From: Spirometra erinaceieuropaei
Taxonomy: Eukaryota > Platyhelminthes > Cestoda > Diphyllobothriidea > Diphyllobothriidae
Direction of reading: 5' to 3'
Length of the DNA: 64,000 nucleotides
NCBI GenBank assembly: GCA_902702965.1
Contig: CACRXP010001285.1
Span: forward strand, 40,058-104,057
A model generated the notes under the pieces. That model made no database searches, was not told the origin of the DNA, and worked only from the letters and a program-made list of their open reading frames with translations. The position numbers and the translations under genes are program-made. Below are positions 48,925 through 60,924 of the stretch, in pieces (position 1 is the stretch's first letter; every line of letters begins with the position of its first letter).

Positions 48925-51170
48925 GTAATACATCCAATGGGATCAGAGTGAATACACGGAGAACCTTTCTGACTTCCATTTCAGAGTCCCAATCATCTTC
49001 TCTTCTCCCTTCTAGGCGCCAGTTTTTTGTCCAATTCGACCAGCCAAATGTTTTAGAAATTTTGTTAAGTAGTTGACTTGATGTGAATGGCTTTCCTCAC
49101 CTCAAGCAATTTGGGTCGCTTCGGGCTCTTGTTTATACGATAATCGAATTCGATGGAATGATCCATCTAACACCAATTTCAACCGTTATCCAAACTCCAA
49201 CCTTGAGTCTAAAACGGGCAACTTTAATATCGATAACGTTACTGGAGGTCAAAATCTGTTTTCTGCCGTGGACTGTCTGCCATTTAATCCCTTCTTCAAA
49301 CATCTGACTTTTAGTGAGGCACATCAGTGTTTTTATCATACTTTGAATTTGTGTCAACTGTACTCACCTCCAGGATGCTAAACAGCCCCAACACCTCACC
49401 AACTTAAGGGTAGTTTAATCAGTCAATACACCTTACAAAACATGGCCCGATCACTTGGATATTAGAGTTGTCGCTGCATAATCTGAGCACTTTCAAGCCA
49501 TCACGATGGTGGAGGAGTTGGATGTTCATTAATTTAAATATCAAGCGTCTCATAAACTGCAACTTTTCCAGTTCAATCTCATGGTTCTCACTTGCTCGGA
49601 AATTGTTGACTGCATATCGCGATGATGTTTAACATCCCCGGCCGATGGAAGTACGCGCTTCAGTCCATACCTGAGAAGTAAACTTTTGATCGGACAGGAC
49701 ATACTGTAACTTAACCCCTCTAACGGCCCACGCGATTGATGCACTGGACTGAGTTCGTGTGGAGGAGGAGGTCGCAGATGGCCGTTATCAACAGCAAGGA
49801 TGGTGGGCTCGTCTCCGGCCGATAACACCGTCTAGCGGCTGCCAGTGGCGAAAACATGGGAACAGCCTCATTGCCCTTGCCTGGTCATTTAATTTAATGG
49901 CTTTACATTTGCGAGCCGCCGTACGCCTTCAGATGGTGCGATTCTCAGCAGATTATTGGGACACCTATTCAGACTTCTTTCTCTCCAAAGGTGTAAGCGG
50001 TGAAATCCCATTTTCGACCTACTCAGATATCCCAGATGGCTGTTAAATTTAAATGGGGTTGATGATTCGCCATTGTTGAGAGCGAACTAATCATCTTGAG
50101 CTTTTCAACTAAGTACATGCGACAGTTCGGCCGTCGTTACGCGCGATGTAGCAAAACCAAACACAGGTGGTTCATGTACTTGTATATGAATCACCCGTAT
50201 CTGCTTTTGTCTCTGATGATGTGTTCGAGTAGCAGTCCGGAACGTCAGGCTAATAAAGCTCTTGTCCCAGCGATCGTGTCTCCTTCTTCAAGACTACTTC
50301 CTAGGACTCGTATCTTGGCTTTTATTACTGTGACATATAACACCTACACAGTTTATCCCTGACGCCTAACTAGGTCGTGGCCGACCACCCATGCAAACGC
50401 ACCCACAGATACTAGACACCGTCAACTGGTTTAGCTTGCCGGTCAAAGAGAAATTCCGCGATGCGCGGTCACCATGATAAATACACGGCGATGTCGTCAA
50501 TGATCAGTGTTTGCCAGGACTGGGCGAAGTAATTACATTCATAGGATTAGCCGATGAGTTTGCCGAGCATTGACAGTGCACCAGTTAGTAGTACCTGCTA
50601 ACACACTAGCGATCCCTGAACTGCCTAACACAGTTGGCGACGCCTATGTACATCTTCGTGCATGCTATTTGCCGGAAGTCCAGTTTCGGTAGGGCATACT
50701 GGTCAGAGTGCAGTCAGTCACTACTCATCCAGCCCTTTTGGTAAATGTGGAATCATCTTACGACGGCGATGTGTGTCCCTGTCCATGACATACCGTACAC
50801 TTCAGTCCTGCCGAGTCCATATGACTGGTGCTGCACGTTCATGGGCAGTGCAAGAGTGATTATCGATATTAAAGTTGCCCGTTTTAGCCTCAAGGTTGGA
50901 GCATGGACAACGGTTGTAATTGGTGTTAGATGGATCATTCCTTCGATTTCGATTATTGTATAAACAAGAGCCCAAAGCGACGCAAAATGCTTGGAGTGAG
51001 GAAAGTCATTCACATCAAGTCAACCACTTCACAAAATTTCTAGAACATTTGGCTGGCCGAATTGGACAGAAAACTGGCGATTAGAAGGGAGAAGATAATA
51101 TGATTGGGACTCTGGAATGGAAGTCAGTGAACTCCCCAGTGCAATCACTCTGATGCTTTTGTATGTATAA
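48925..51170. mobile_element. Foldback element FB2, copy b, with an inverted inner segment
   Basis: The left end 48940-49150 and right end 50930-51165 are inverted copies of each other. The part 49150-49700 is the reverse complement of 41420-42030 of copy a, while 49700-50850 runs in the same direction as 40190-41310. An internal inversion or arm exchange is therefore visible between copies. Confidence 0.75.
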
Positions 51171-51482
51171 CAGTAGAGGCTAAAGTTATGGATTTAGGGG
51201 ATGGCTAACGACTACACATACGACTGACATTTCCTTGAATACTTACGGGTTAGAGATTTCCAACTGAAGGCGTGATCATGGTTGGTGTTATGCTTGTAGC
51301 TAACTACGATCACCCCCAAGGGGATTACATAACATACTCCTTACTCTGTCTCAAATGATTTCGTTTCTCTGTTCCGTTTTATTCTTAATTCATCCAAACC
51401 ACAAAAATTTTAGCTTAATTATGTTGACGGACAGATTAGAATAAACCGCATCATATGGTAATAAGAATAACTGAACTAGGCC

Positions 51483-52119
51483 NNNNNNNNNNNNNNNNNN
51501 NNNNNNNNNNNNNNNNNNNNNNNNNNNNNNNNNNNNNNNNNNNNNNNNNNNNNNNNNNNNNNNNNNNNNNNNNNNNNNNNNNNNNNNNNNNNNNNNNNNN
51601 NNNNNNNNNNNNNNNNNNNNNNNNNNNNNNNNNNNNNNNNNNNNNNNNNNNNNNNNNNNNNNNNNNNNNNNNNNNNNNNNNNNNNNNNNNNNNNNNNNNN
51701 NNNNNNNNNNNNNNNNNNNNNNNNNNNNNNNNNNNNNNNNNNNNNNNNNNNNNNNNNNNNNNNNNNNNNNNNNNNNNNNNNNNNNNNNNNNNNNNNNNNN
51801 NNNNNNNNNNNNNNNNNNNNNNNNNNNNNNNNNNNNNNNNNNNNNNNNNNNNNNNNNNNNNNNNNNNNNNNNNNNNNNNNNNNNNNNNNNNNNNNNNNNN
51901 NNNNNNNNNNNNNNNNNNNNNNNNNNNNNNNNNNNNNNNNNNNNNNNNNNNNNNNNNNNNNNNNNNNNNNNNNNNNNNNNNNNNNNNNNNNNNNNNNNNN
52001 NNNNNNNNNNNNNNNNNNNNNNNNNNNNNNNNNNNNNNNNNNNNNNNNNNNNNNNNNNNNNNNNNNNNNNNNNNNNNNNNNNNNNNNNNNNNNNNNNNNN
52101 NNNNNNNNNNNNNNNNNNN
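51483..52119. other. Assembly gap, 637 N
   Basis: A run of N. The left edge matches about 42532 and about 55045 (the flank to the right of FB2). The right edge is inside intron 1 of copy G. Frames that run through it are meaningless. Confidence 0.99.
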
Positions 52120-52461
52120 ATCGACACTTGGAAAGCATGTTGAAGAAATAAACTATCACTCCGACGTGTTATTTCTTTTGTAAATAATAGGCATCGAAAA
52201 CAAATATTCTAATTTGGACTGCCTTCACTTGTCTCATACACAAATTATAATTTGGGTATTTCTGTGAACACGAAATTTGCACTGACACTATCTGGACATG
52301 ATATCCCCCGTGCAGTTACCCTTTTTCGCCCGTCCAATTTTGGTGAAATTTAAGACAGTACAGAGTGCATAAACGGGGATCGATTTCAACTTTCGAATAT
52401 TAATTTTTACTGCATGAGATAAATGACTGTTCGTTAACAAGCTCGTATTATAAATACTTAC

Positions 52462-52528
52462 TTGCGGACTGAATTTGTGCTATTAGGCAAAGTAATACGC
52501 TGGCATGCGCACAGATGGACTTCTTCAT
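52462..52528 (-). CDS. Exon 1 of secreted-protein family copy G; the rest lies in the assembly gap
   Basis: On the minus strand the 67-nt exon 52528-52462 encodes a signal peptide beginning MKKSICAHASVLLC and ends at a consensus gtaagt donor. The promoter (CCAAT and TTTAA boxes) is present upstream. The following intron sequence, 52461 down to 52120, matches intron 1 of copies E and F until the N run begins. Exons 2 and 3 should lie in or beyond the gap, so whether this copy is intact cannot be judged. It differs from copies E and F at several signal-peptide residues, so it is a third paralog and not an assembly echo of one of them. Confidence 0.75.
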
Positions 52529-52571
52529 GGTGTCTTTTCTTCAAAGGGCGTGCTTATGACACTGTTATATC

Positions 52572-52629
52572 TTAAATAGTGCTCAGAACCAGTCTTTTCC
52601 CAACATTCGAATTCCCCCACTATCATTGG
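52572..52629 (-). promoter_or_regulatory. Core promoter of copy G
   Basis: On the minus strand CCAAT is 52629-52625 and TATTTAA is 52578-52572, 50 nt before the ATG at 52528, with GACTGGTTCTG between them. Confidence 0.65.
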
Positions 52630-52949
52630 CCAATGCTAGAGTGGGAAATTCAAAAACGTAGGACCAGTGCACGCATTCACGTCGACTTTTAGACTATGGC
52701 CCTAAAATAATCATGCAAAAACCTATTGAGGCCTGGAAAAACGTATAAAGTTAATAAACATTTTCGCTGCCAGCATGCGTTTCACTTTCCACAAAAGATA
52801 TTCTAGCTCTCCAGGAACCCCTTTTTTCTTGTAAATGCAAACGCATCGTGGTGGCCAAAATGCATAAGGAACGCAATTTTTTCAGATGGCGTTAGACAGG
52901 TGAAACCTCAAGAGCATGTTTGAGATGAAGGTAAATCCTCTAATGCACT

Positions 52950-54740
52950 TTTGTAGTACATCCAATGGGATCAGAGTGATTGCACTGAGAACATTTCCGA
53001 CTTCCATTCCAGAGTCCCAATCATATTCTCTTCTCCTTTTTAGCCGCCAGATTTTTGTCCATTTCGGCCAGCCAAATGTTTTAGAAATTTTGTAAAGTGG
53101 TTGACTTGATGTGAATGACTTTCCGCACTTCAAGCAATTTGCATCGCTTCGGGCCCTTGTTTATACGAAAATCGAAATCAGTTGGACGATCGGCCATGAC
53201 AATGATATCAACCGAAAACTCTGGTTGCCTTATTTAAACGCATTCCAATAATTTCAAAAGCGTACAAAATACGAGGAATCCGCGGGAAACCGTGTGGGTA
53301 AACTGCCATGCCCGAAATTTCACTTATTCGTTATAGATATTTTAATATAAACTTCATGTAAAGTCTATTTTCAGGGGTCATTCTATTTGTGTCGTCATAT
53401 TCACTCAGTGCTTTGTGTGGACAGGCTTCCTGTACATCAAAAACGGAAAGCTACACAACTGCACCCAATTTGGCCTATTCGGGATTTTTTGTTTTCTTAA
53501 AAAGCACGACACTTCTTAGCAACGTAGCATTACCTTTGACATTTGGTATATGTTTTTTAATTTTTTTAAAGTAGTTATTTGTTAGCCAAAATATTGGGTC
53601 GACGCATTGGTGTGGGTTTGCGACTGACTAGCAATCATTCGTAAATTCCGACACCATGCATGAGTTAGGTCACATGCTGTAACTTAACCCCTCTAACGGG
53701 CCACGCGATTGATGCACTGGACTGAGTGCGTTTGGAGGAGGAGTTCGCAGATGGCCGTTATCAACAGCAAGGATGGCGGGCTCGTCTGCGGCCGATAACA
53801 CCGTATAGCGGCTGCCAGTGGCGAGAACATGGGAACAGCCGCATTGCCCTTGCCTGGTCATTTAGTTTGATGGCTTTGCATTTACGAGCCGCTGTACGCC
53901 TGCAGATGGCGCAATTGTCAGCAGATTATTAGGACACCTATTCAGACTTTTTTCTCTCCAAAGGTGTAAGCAGTGAAACCCCATTTTCGACCTACTTAGA
54001 TATCTCAGATGGCTGTAAAATTTAACTGGGGTTGATGATTCGCCATTGTTGAGAGCCAACTAATCAACTTGAACTTGTCAACTGAGTGCATGCGACAGTT
54101 CGGCCGTCGTTACCCGCGATGTAGCAAAACCAAATACAGGTGGTTCATGTACATGTAAATGAACCACCCGTATCTGCTTTTGTCTCCGATGATGTGTTCG
54201 AGTAGCAGTCCTGAACGTCAGGCTAATAAAGCTCTTGTCCCAGCGATCGTGTCTCCTTCTTCAAGACTACTTCCTAGGACTCTTATCTTCGCTCTTATTG
54301 TTGTGACATATAACACCTACACAGTCTATCCCCTAACCTGACACCTAACTAGGTCCTGGCCGACCACCCATGCCAACGCACCCACAGAGACTAGACACCG
54401 TCAACTGGTTTAGTCTGCCGGTCAAGGACAGATACCGCGATGTGTGGTCACCGTGCAAAATACATGGCGATGTCGTCAAGGATAAGTGTTTGCCAGGACT
54501 GGGCGAAGTAAGTACATCCATATGATTAGCCGATGAGTTTGCCGGGCATTGACAGTGCACCAGTTATTAGTACCTGCTAACACACTAGCGACCCCTGAAC
54601 TGCTTAACCCAGTTGGCGACGCCTATGTACATCTTAGTGCATGCTATTTGCCGGAAGTCTAGTTTCGGTTAGGCATACTGGTCAGAGTGCAGTCAGTCAC
54701 TACTCATCCAGCCCTTTTGGTAAATATGGAATCATCTTAC
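52950..54740. mobile_element. Foldback element FB2, copy c (right end deleted)
   Basis: The left end is at 52960-53180 and the interior to 54738 matches copy a (39840-41225). It then joins directly to the flank that follows copies a and b (GAGGCTAAAGTTATGGATT at 54743), so the right inverted end has been lost. Confidence 0.7.
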
Positions 54741-54742
54741 GG

Positions 54743-56000
54743 AGGCTAAAGTTATGGATTTAGGGGATGGCTAACGACTACACATACGACCGTTATTTCC
54801 TTGAATACTTACGGTTTGGAGATTTCCGACTGAAAGCGTGACCATGGTTGGTGTTATGCTTGTAGCTAACTACTATCACCCCCAAGGGGAATATATACCA
54901 TACTCTTAAATCTGCCTCAAATGAATTCGTTTCTCTGTGCCTTTTTTTCTTAATTCATCCAAACCACCAAAACTTTAGCTTAATTATGTTGACGGACAGA
55001 TTAGAATAAACCGCATCATATGGTAATAAGAATAACTGAACTAGGCCTTAATAATTTAAGAAAAATTTCGTTGCTTCCAAAAACATGAATCCGTTTGGAT
55101 TTCCATATCAATTTTAAATGACCTTAAGGAGGTTTTGTAAATGAATGAGCACTGAATGTAAACGAGCAGTTTATTTTATCTAAGAAACCCGAGGTTTGTG
55201 AACAATGTCTGTAAATACTTTGGAAATGCCGAAAGAGGCCTGCGCGAAGGTTACATTTTTGTCTGGCTTTTGTGTTTCCACAAGGTCTGCTCGTTGACAC
55301 ATCTGCAGTAGTGGGAGAAACTTACGTCCTTTAATGGTCTGAGTAGGCGTACGTCGGTACCTATTTGAGAGGCTCTCTCAGGGCTCTCATAACCCAGGCG
55401 AATGAAAATAACAAACCGCTGAACAGTATTCGATGTGCGGAAGAAAACGCGTGGCATGTAACTTAGGAAAGTCTTCTCTGTCATGTGCGTAAACGTCGCC
55501 TGAGTGAGTTAACACTGCTTTTGAGTCTTGACGGCATCGCATAAGCGTTCAATCGATTGTCATAGGCCGTCAATACTTACAAGCATACGCCCATAAGTGA
55601 TTTAACAAGTGATATCGCAAATACTTAAAAATGTGAAATGCTTAACAAACATTGAATTCTACCCTGACTCCTAGAGACTGTTGTCAGTCGGCCGTCAGTG
55701 GTTGTCATTCATGCCTGAAATATATACGTTTTACAATGTATCCTTGCGCGTTGCCGTGGATGTCACGTACGCAGGCAAAGAGGGAGAAATGTAGGATGTG
55801 ATTCTTCTCTCTGCCTTGGAGCTTTATGATGCCTCCAGCACCAAAAACAATCTCAGAGTTCTCGAATGCGAGCAAATTTCGCACTCAGGAAGATCCCCAA
55901 AATCTTAAGAGCAAAGCACTCTCATCCAACGAGCCTGCTACAATTAAAACGCAATTTAAATGCTGCATCCACACAGCTGTATTTGGAAATGAATAAACAG
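54743..56000. repeat. Flank block, second full copy
   Basis: Aligns with 42245-43500 in the same orientation, including the decayed exon 3. Confidence 0.7.
55675..55950 (+). pseudogene. Decayed exon 3 of the secreted-protein family (copy K2)
   Basis: The duplicate of the fragment at 43.2 kb. After the ...ctcctag acceptor the frame reads Q-W-L-S-F-M-P-E-I-Y, then V-A-V-D-V-T-Y-A-G, then a TAG at 55792-55794, then D-V-I-L-L-S-A-L-E-L-Y, ending at TAA 55906-55908. The V-D-V-T-Y-A and D-V-I-L-L-S motifs identify it as family exon 3. The last part, about 55909-55950, looks like a degraded form of the A-F-S-F-I-x-P segment. No exon 1 or exon 2 is seen upstream. Confidence 0.65.
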
Positions 56001-56439
56001 GTTTTTGTATATGGACGCACAAACGCACAAAATCACAGTGTTCTTAGGTGTCTCAAGGGTTATTAATTCATTAATACTCAGATTCCTCACGCCGCCCCCA
56101 TGACGGCGGGTTTTAGTGCTCAGAAAGGACTGTTCGCACCAATTAACGCTACTCCTTTTTTATGTTAACGCATGTGGCGCAGTCACTGAGCGTCAGCGTT
56201 TTCAAGAAGCACCGAAATACTCACTCCTAAAAGAAATTCGTAAACATTATGATTCGCGACACCCTTGTACAGTGCTTGACCGATCTCATGAAATGCTGGC
56301 TGTAATTATTTAATATGTTTTCTATTGGGAAAGGTTACCTAGGTGAGGTTTTAATATTAATTATCATGTGGCGTTATCCTGTAGTCTTTCGGACTTGCCA
56401 GGAGGTTAGCTTTAGAATGCACATCTTTTTTGACCTCCT

Positions 56440-56990
56440 GCGTACACCATGCTCGGCCAAAATGACTACATAAATGGCATGCATTTTTCACATTGATTTT
56501 CGGTTGTCTTATAAATTCAAATATGTTTTATAGAAAATCCGCATAAAATAGGCTTTCTTGTAGTCGCTTGGGAAAGGTAAATATTAAGGTTTTGAAAAGT
56601 TTCACAATTCCCCATTATTTTCGCGTCTGATCAGGCGCTGCATTCGCGTTTAGCGATTGAAGTCTGCGAGGTTTTTGCTTTCCACGCAAGAAATATATAT
56701 GCCTTTAAGAAGACACTATAAATATTTCGTAGAATTTTGCAATCGATGCGGACTACGTTGAATGTATCATGAGGAGCATTAGCAAGCGTACATGTTTCAT
56801 GCTGTATCAGCGGACATCGTACGGTCTTAAAAATCTCATAGTTCATAACCTCACTAAAACCGGAACGCATTCTTTCTTTGGATTCAAAATGTGAATACAA
56901 TGCGGTTTTGTACAAACGAGTAAAAGAAAACGTATTTTTGTGCGTGTTTTCTATAAAACATACTTGAATTCATCACCTTCGAGCACTCGC
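56440..56990. repeat. FB1-like inverted pair, partial
   Basis: 56455-56560 (GACTACATAAATGGCATGC, CATTGATTTTCGG, GCATAAAATAGG) is like a left FB1 arm. 56925-56985 (GTATTTTTGTGCGTGTTTTC... ACTTGAATTCAT) is its inverted partner. The outer ends are missing. Confidence 0.5.
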
Positions 56991-57971
56991 TTTTCCATAT
57001 CTGTTTGATGAATTTCCATGCTAAAACTGCCTGTAAAACATTTACAGATTAACCGCATTTCATGCCTACCCCAAATATGTTATGGTGATTTTGAGGGGTT
57101 CTGCCAATGATTACAAAGAAACCAATTAAAACTGATTGAAACTGGTTATGTAATCCAAAACTAGACAGTTTGGGTGATACTTGCATGACAATCACGTTAG
57201 GCAGATTTCTGCCGTTCCGTCGAGCCCCCGTTGACGATCACAACAGGCGTCATTCAGCACGGCGGAGAACATGGGAATGCAGACGATTGGAGCGCGTTTA
57301 TGATCATGCGGTTGTGCAGTCATTTGGTGCGGCTACCCTAAGTGACGACCAACAATGACCTCCATCGTCCGCCTCATTCCTTCTTAACAATCATAACGAT
57401 GTGAAACCTGTCCACCAGATACGCACTGTTGGCGTGTGCAGCTCCATCAGCAATCTACAAATACGGTGATCTTAAAATGATGGAGGACACTACTTCGATA
57501 ACGGAATACGGGTGGTTGCATGGATGCAAGCAGGCGCGCCTTTCGAATTTCGTTTGGAATTTTCAACGTCCGGGGAATTTGCCGTTTTTGGGATTTTTGT
57601 CTGCCGGGCGCTCTAAGGACCCATTTAGATAAAGAAATCTATTCACAATCATTAATACCACGATCCTCATTAAACTTCAACAGGACTTTCTTTGGGAAAA
57701 CCACTCTCGTTCGGATCACTTCACTGCCATCAGTATCGCGGGGCTCCCCAAATCCAAGAAAGGCTGGGTGCTTTACTATTTACTCATATCTTTCGTCCGG
57801 CTACATAGCTTTTCACAATATCCACTTCGAAGCGCAAGCAGGCTTGTCGTGTTACGATTTTGAAAAAGAGACTGAAACTCCCGGGAGAGTCACGGCCCAG
57901 TTTGTCAGTTACTTTGAGTGTAGCTAACATCATAACTTATTTTTCTCGGTGCCCTTGGAAACCGCACTAAG

Positions 57972-58668
57972 TTTATGAAAAGTGTGCGTTTAGGACAGTG
58001 AGAAGGACGCGGGCGAAGGTGAGAGTAGAGCTGTCTGTGTTGTTAAAATACGGCGGCCGCCAGGAGTCTTTGACACTTAAATCTAAATCGTACGTCCGTA
58101 CGTCCTTACGGATGTTTCAAGATGGATGCATTGTTGAACAACTTCAGGACAAACAGAAAACTGTGCATTGTAAATGCAGTTTGGACTTCCCCTCCATGGC
58201 AAAATCTATCAATATTCTGGTCAGCTCAAATTGTTGCTTAAATAAATATACCTTCGGTAATCTGCAAGAAGGCTAGACCTCCGATATTCTAACCAAAGTA
58301 CCCACAATTTTCCACAGTTCAAATGCTATCCTGACTTTTAGAGACTAATGGGCATGAGCGATGGCTGTCAATGGATGTCATACGCGCATGACAACTTAAT
58401 GCATCCAAATAGGTCCTCCACAGGCACAGTGGATATGACTTCTGCGTACGAAGAATACCAAGAGACTGATTTAGTACTTACCTCATACCCCAAAATGTTT
58501 AAGATTTCTTCAACACTCCAGAGCAGTTTAACATGGAAAATACATTTCTTCCAAGATGAACCAGGCGCACTCTGGAGAAGGCCTAAGAGCACCTACATAA
58601 AGCATTCTCTTTCATCAAACATTTGCATCACTAGCAAGATGAAATGCCGCAACCGCATTATTTATTAG
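57972..58668 (+). pseudogene. Secreted-protein family copy H, diverged and lacking exon 1
   Basis: Exon 2 (57972-58219) follows a ...ctaag acceptor, is open in the family frame and ends at gtcagc. It is 248 nt, two codons shorter than usual. The first Cys, G-C-I-V-E-Q-L and H-C-K-C align with the family, but the C-P-R-N-x-T sequon is lost. Exon 3 begins at 58342 after ...ctttag with C-Q-W-M-S-Y and V-D-M-T-S-A-Y. A frameshift then moves the T-R-R-T-L-E-K part out of frame and that part meets a stop. I found no exon 1 or CCAAT/TATA promoter in the several hundred bases upstream. It is an old, 5'-truncated copy. The open frame running to 58668 is not the family frame at its end. Confidence 0.75.
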
Positions 58669-58669
58669 T

Positions 58670-59130
58670 TTGAGGATTTGGAAGCAAAGGACGAATAACT
58701 AGAGCCACTGAAAAATAATTATTAAACCCAAGAGTGTTTATAAAATTAAGAGACTAACACATTTTTCATTCGTATGGGTGGACTAATTGGAATGCTACAC
58801 ACAGCGAAAGCAAGTAGTCAGTTTTACGTGTGCTCATCCCAGCGACATATGTGCTTATGCACACAGAAGCTCGGATCTGCCTTTCACTTGACGGACTTCC
58901 ACAGTTGGAGAACGGGATATTTAAATCAAACAGGGGAATTTTTTGTGACGTTACTTAAACTTCCGAACGGGGCATGTTTGTTGAAATAATGCGAGAAAAG
59001 TCCACAGGCTAAGCAAACAGATATGAACACCAATGGACGGCTAGATAACTCGAGGATGCATATTCGCTTGGAACAGTATGAGTCATTGGTTTTCCGATTC
59101 CACAGACCTGAATTCAAGGCCCGTATCTAG
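58670..59130 (+). repeat. 3'-flank block of copy H, related to flanks of copies B and C and to 4930-5260
   Basis: Shares the AAACAGATATGA...CACC block, a GCGACATATGTGC/TGCACACAGA block and a GACGGCT block with 4930-5260, and weaker similarity with 13920-14060 and 21640-21780. Confidence 0.55.
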
Positions 59131-59274
59131 ATGATGCCTTTATTGTTATTCAACCAAGGTCTCAATGTCATCTTCTTGGACATATAAGCTAAGGTGTGGG
59201 TGGAAGATAAAAACCTGCTTTTGTCGTTGCTCTTATTTTCCAATGTTAATATTCCGGTTGTCTAAATATAAAAG

Positions 59275-60920
59275 TGTTGAGGACAACGCCCCTCGTCGGC
59301 GGACAGTAGACAGCTTTGATCACAGAGAAGAAGTTTTTCCATTCGTTGAGGTCCGCGTAGCCTTGGATCTCCTCAGATTGCGAGCAGTCCAGGCGTCTGA
59401 CATCTCACGCAGTCGTTGCTGAAGGTGGCGGCGACTGCGGTAGAAAGCAGCTTTGTTGGTCTCATTAGGGTGATCTACTTAGGCTTTCTGTAGGCGGTTC
59501 CTCTCGGCGAGCAGATTGCTGATGGCGGCGTCGTTTTCGTCGAACCAGTCCTGGTGTTGGCGGGGAGCGCGACCGAGGACGGCGAGCGTCATCGGCCGGA
59601 CCGTGTCCCGCAGTTGACACCAGCGTTTCTCCACGGAGGCGTTCTCGGCAGCGACGGCGTCGTCGGCGGCAGCGATTGGAAGGTTGTCTAGCCGTTGAGC
59701 TAGCTCATTGCTGAAATGAAGATGGTGAGCGGGCAAAGACAACAAAGCAACATTCAGCTTACCTGGGGGTCGCTTACCTTGTGGTCTCCTGCGAGGCTGT
59801 AGGCGAGTACGCATCTTCGAGATGACGAGGCGATGGTCGTTCCACCCGTCAGCTCCCGCGATCGCCTTTGTCACCAGCACGTCCCACAGATCTCGGCTTC
59901 GAACGAGGACATAGTCCAGCAGATGCCACTGACGCGACCGAGGATGCCTTCTCCAGGTGGCCTTCTCTCGCTCCGGCAGACAGAAGAAGGTTTTCGTCAG
60001 GATGAGGCGGTGTTCTGCGCAGGTGCGGAGCAGCAGCAGACCACTGTCGTTTGAGCCGCGGAGACCATGGTGTCCCAGCACTCCTTTCCAGGCAGTATGG
60101 TCTGTGTCGACGCGGCGTTGAAGTCGCCAAGGAGAATCAACCTGTCCGCCTTCGACACAGTCGCCAAAAGGGCGTGCAGGTCCTCGTAGAATGTGTCTAT
60201 TGCGGCGTCAGGGCTGGCCATCCGCGTAGCGTAGGCGCTAATGATGGCGGCGAATTTGCCTCCCCAGAGAGGCAGACGGAGGCTCATCAGGCGATCATTG
60301 ATGCCCTTCGGCAAACAGGGCAGTCGTCCCATGATGTCGTTTCGGATGGCGAAAACGACACGCGTATCTCGTCGTTCTGTCCTGGGGCGACCACACCAGA
60401 AGAAGGTGTTGCCGGCACTCACATCCTCCCGTTGGCCTTGTTCGGCGAATTGAGTCTCGCTGAGTGCGGCGACGTCCACCTTGTAGAGCGCCAGTTCCCG
60501 GTCCACCGGCGCTGTCCTCCGATCTGGTCGGTGGCTCCTCGGATTGTCTAAAAGAGACCGAGCAATCAAGTCTGTCAGGGTCAGTGGACTCACCCTTCCA
60601 GTCTGGCGATTTCGTCGGCGAAGAGGAGAAGGAGGGGAAGGAAGAGAACAATCAGGACAAGGAAGAGAGTGATTGGTGTTGTTTCGACCGTGTGTGCTTT
60701 GTCTGCGGCCATGGCCAGACTACAGACAGCGTGGTTCCAAGCAATTTTTGGGCACATTTTCTAGCTCCTTCCCCTCGCGAGGGCAGGCATCGTACCCCCT
60801 AAATCGGGCTGCCCGGCTATCCCAGACGGCTGCCGAACTCCACTATGGTCCACGACATATTTTTAGTGGGAGAACAACCCGAATTAGCCGGGACCTTGTC
60901 GGTCATGGGGGGTAACTAAG
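59275..60920 (-). mobile_element. Non-LTR retrotransposon (LINE) fragment: endonuclease region, 3' part missing
   Basis: Minus-strand frames encode an apurinic-type endonuclease of a non-LTR retrotransposon. Motifs in order: A-L-S-E-T-Q-F with the catalytic Glu; W-G-G-K-F-A and I-I-S-A-Y-A; L-L-G-D-F-N-A (D-x-N) at about 60110-60130; and N-D-H-R-L-V near 59840 with the catalytic His region. A one-base loss just after G-D-F-N-A (about 60110-60118) moves the protein from the frame open over 60593-59997 to the one open over 60081-59479. A stop follows Q-K-A at 59479-59481. Recognisable linker sequence continues with another frameshift near 59385 and then stops at about 59275, before any reverse transcriptase. 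The copy is dead. The family assignment comes from known diphyllobothriid LINE proteins of this type. Confidence 0.85.
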
Positions 60921-60924
60921 TAGG

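Larger units (their letters stand above)
44092..49150. repeat. Segmental duplication S, copy 2 (contains gene copy F)
   Basis: Aligns with 31880-36852 in the same orientation, 12.2-12.3 kb apart. A GGGCTGGGTTG-type minisatellite near 47270-47360 differs in unit number from its partner at 34970-35060. Confidence 0.85.
52120..53180. repeat. Segmental duplication S, copy 3 (partial, begins at the gap)
   Basis: Matches 35799-36852 and 48097-49150: intron 1 and exon 1 of the gene, its promoter and the upstream flank. The rest of the unit is cut off by the N run. Confidence 0.85.

Noticed and set aside
51390..52183. Three frames above 220 codons
   Set aside because: They run through the N gap and are artefacts.
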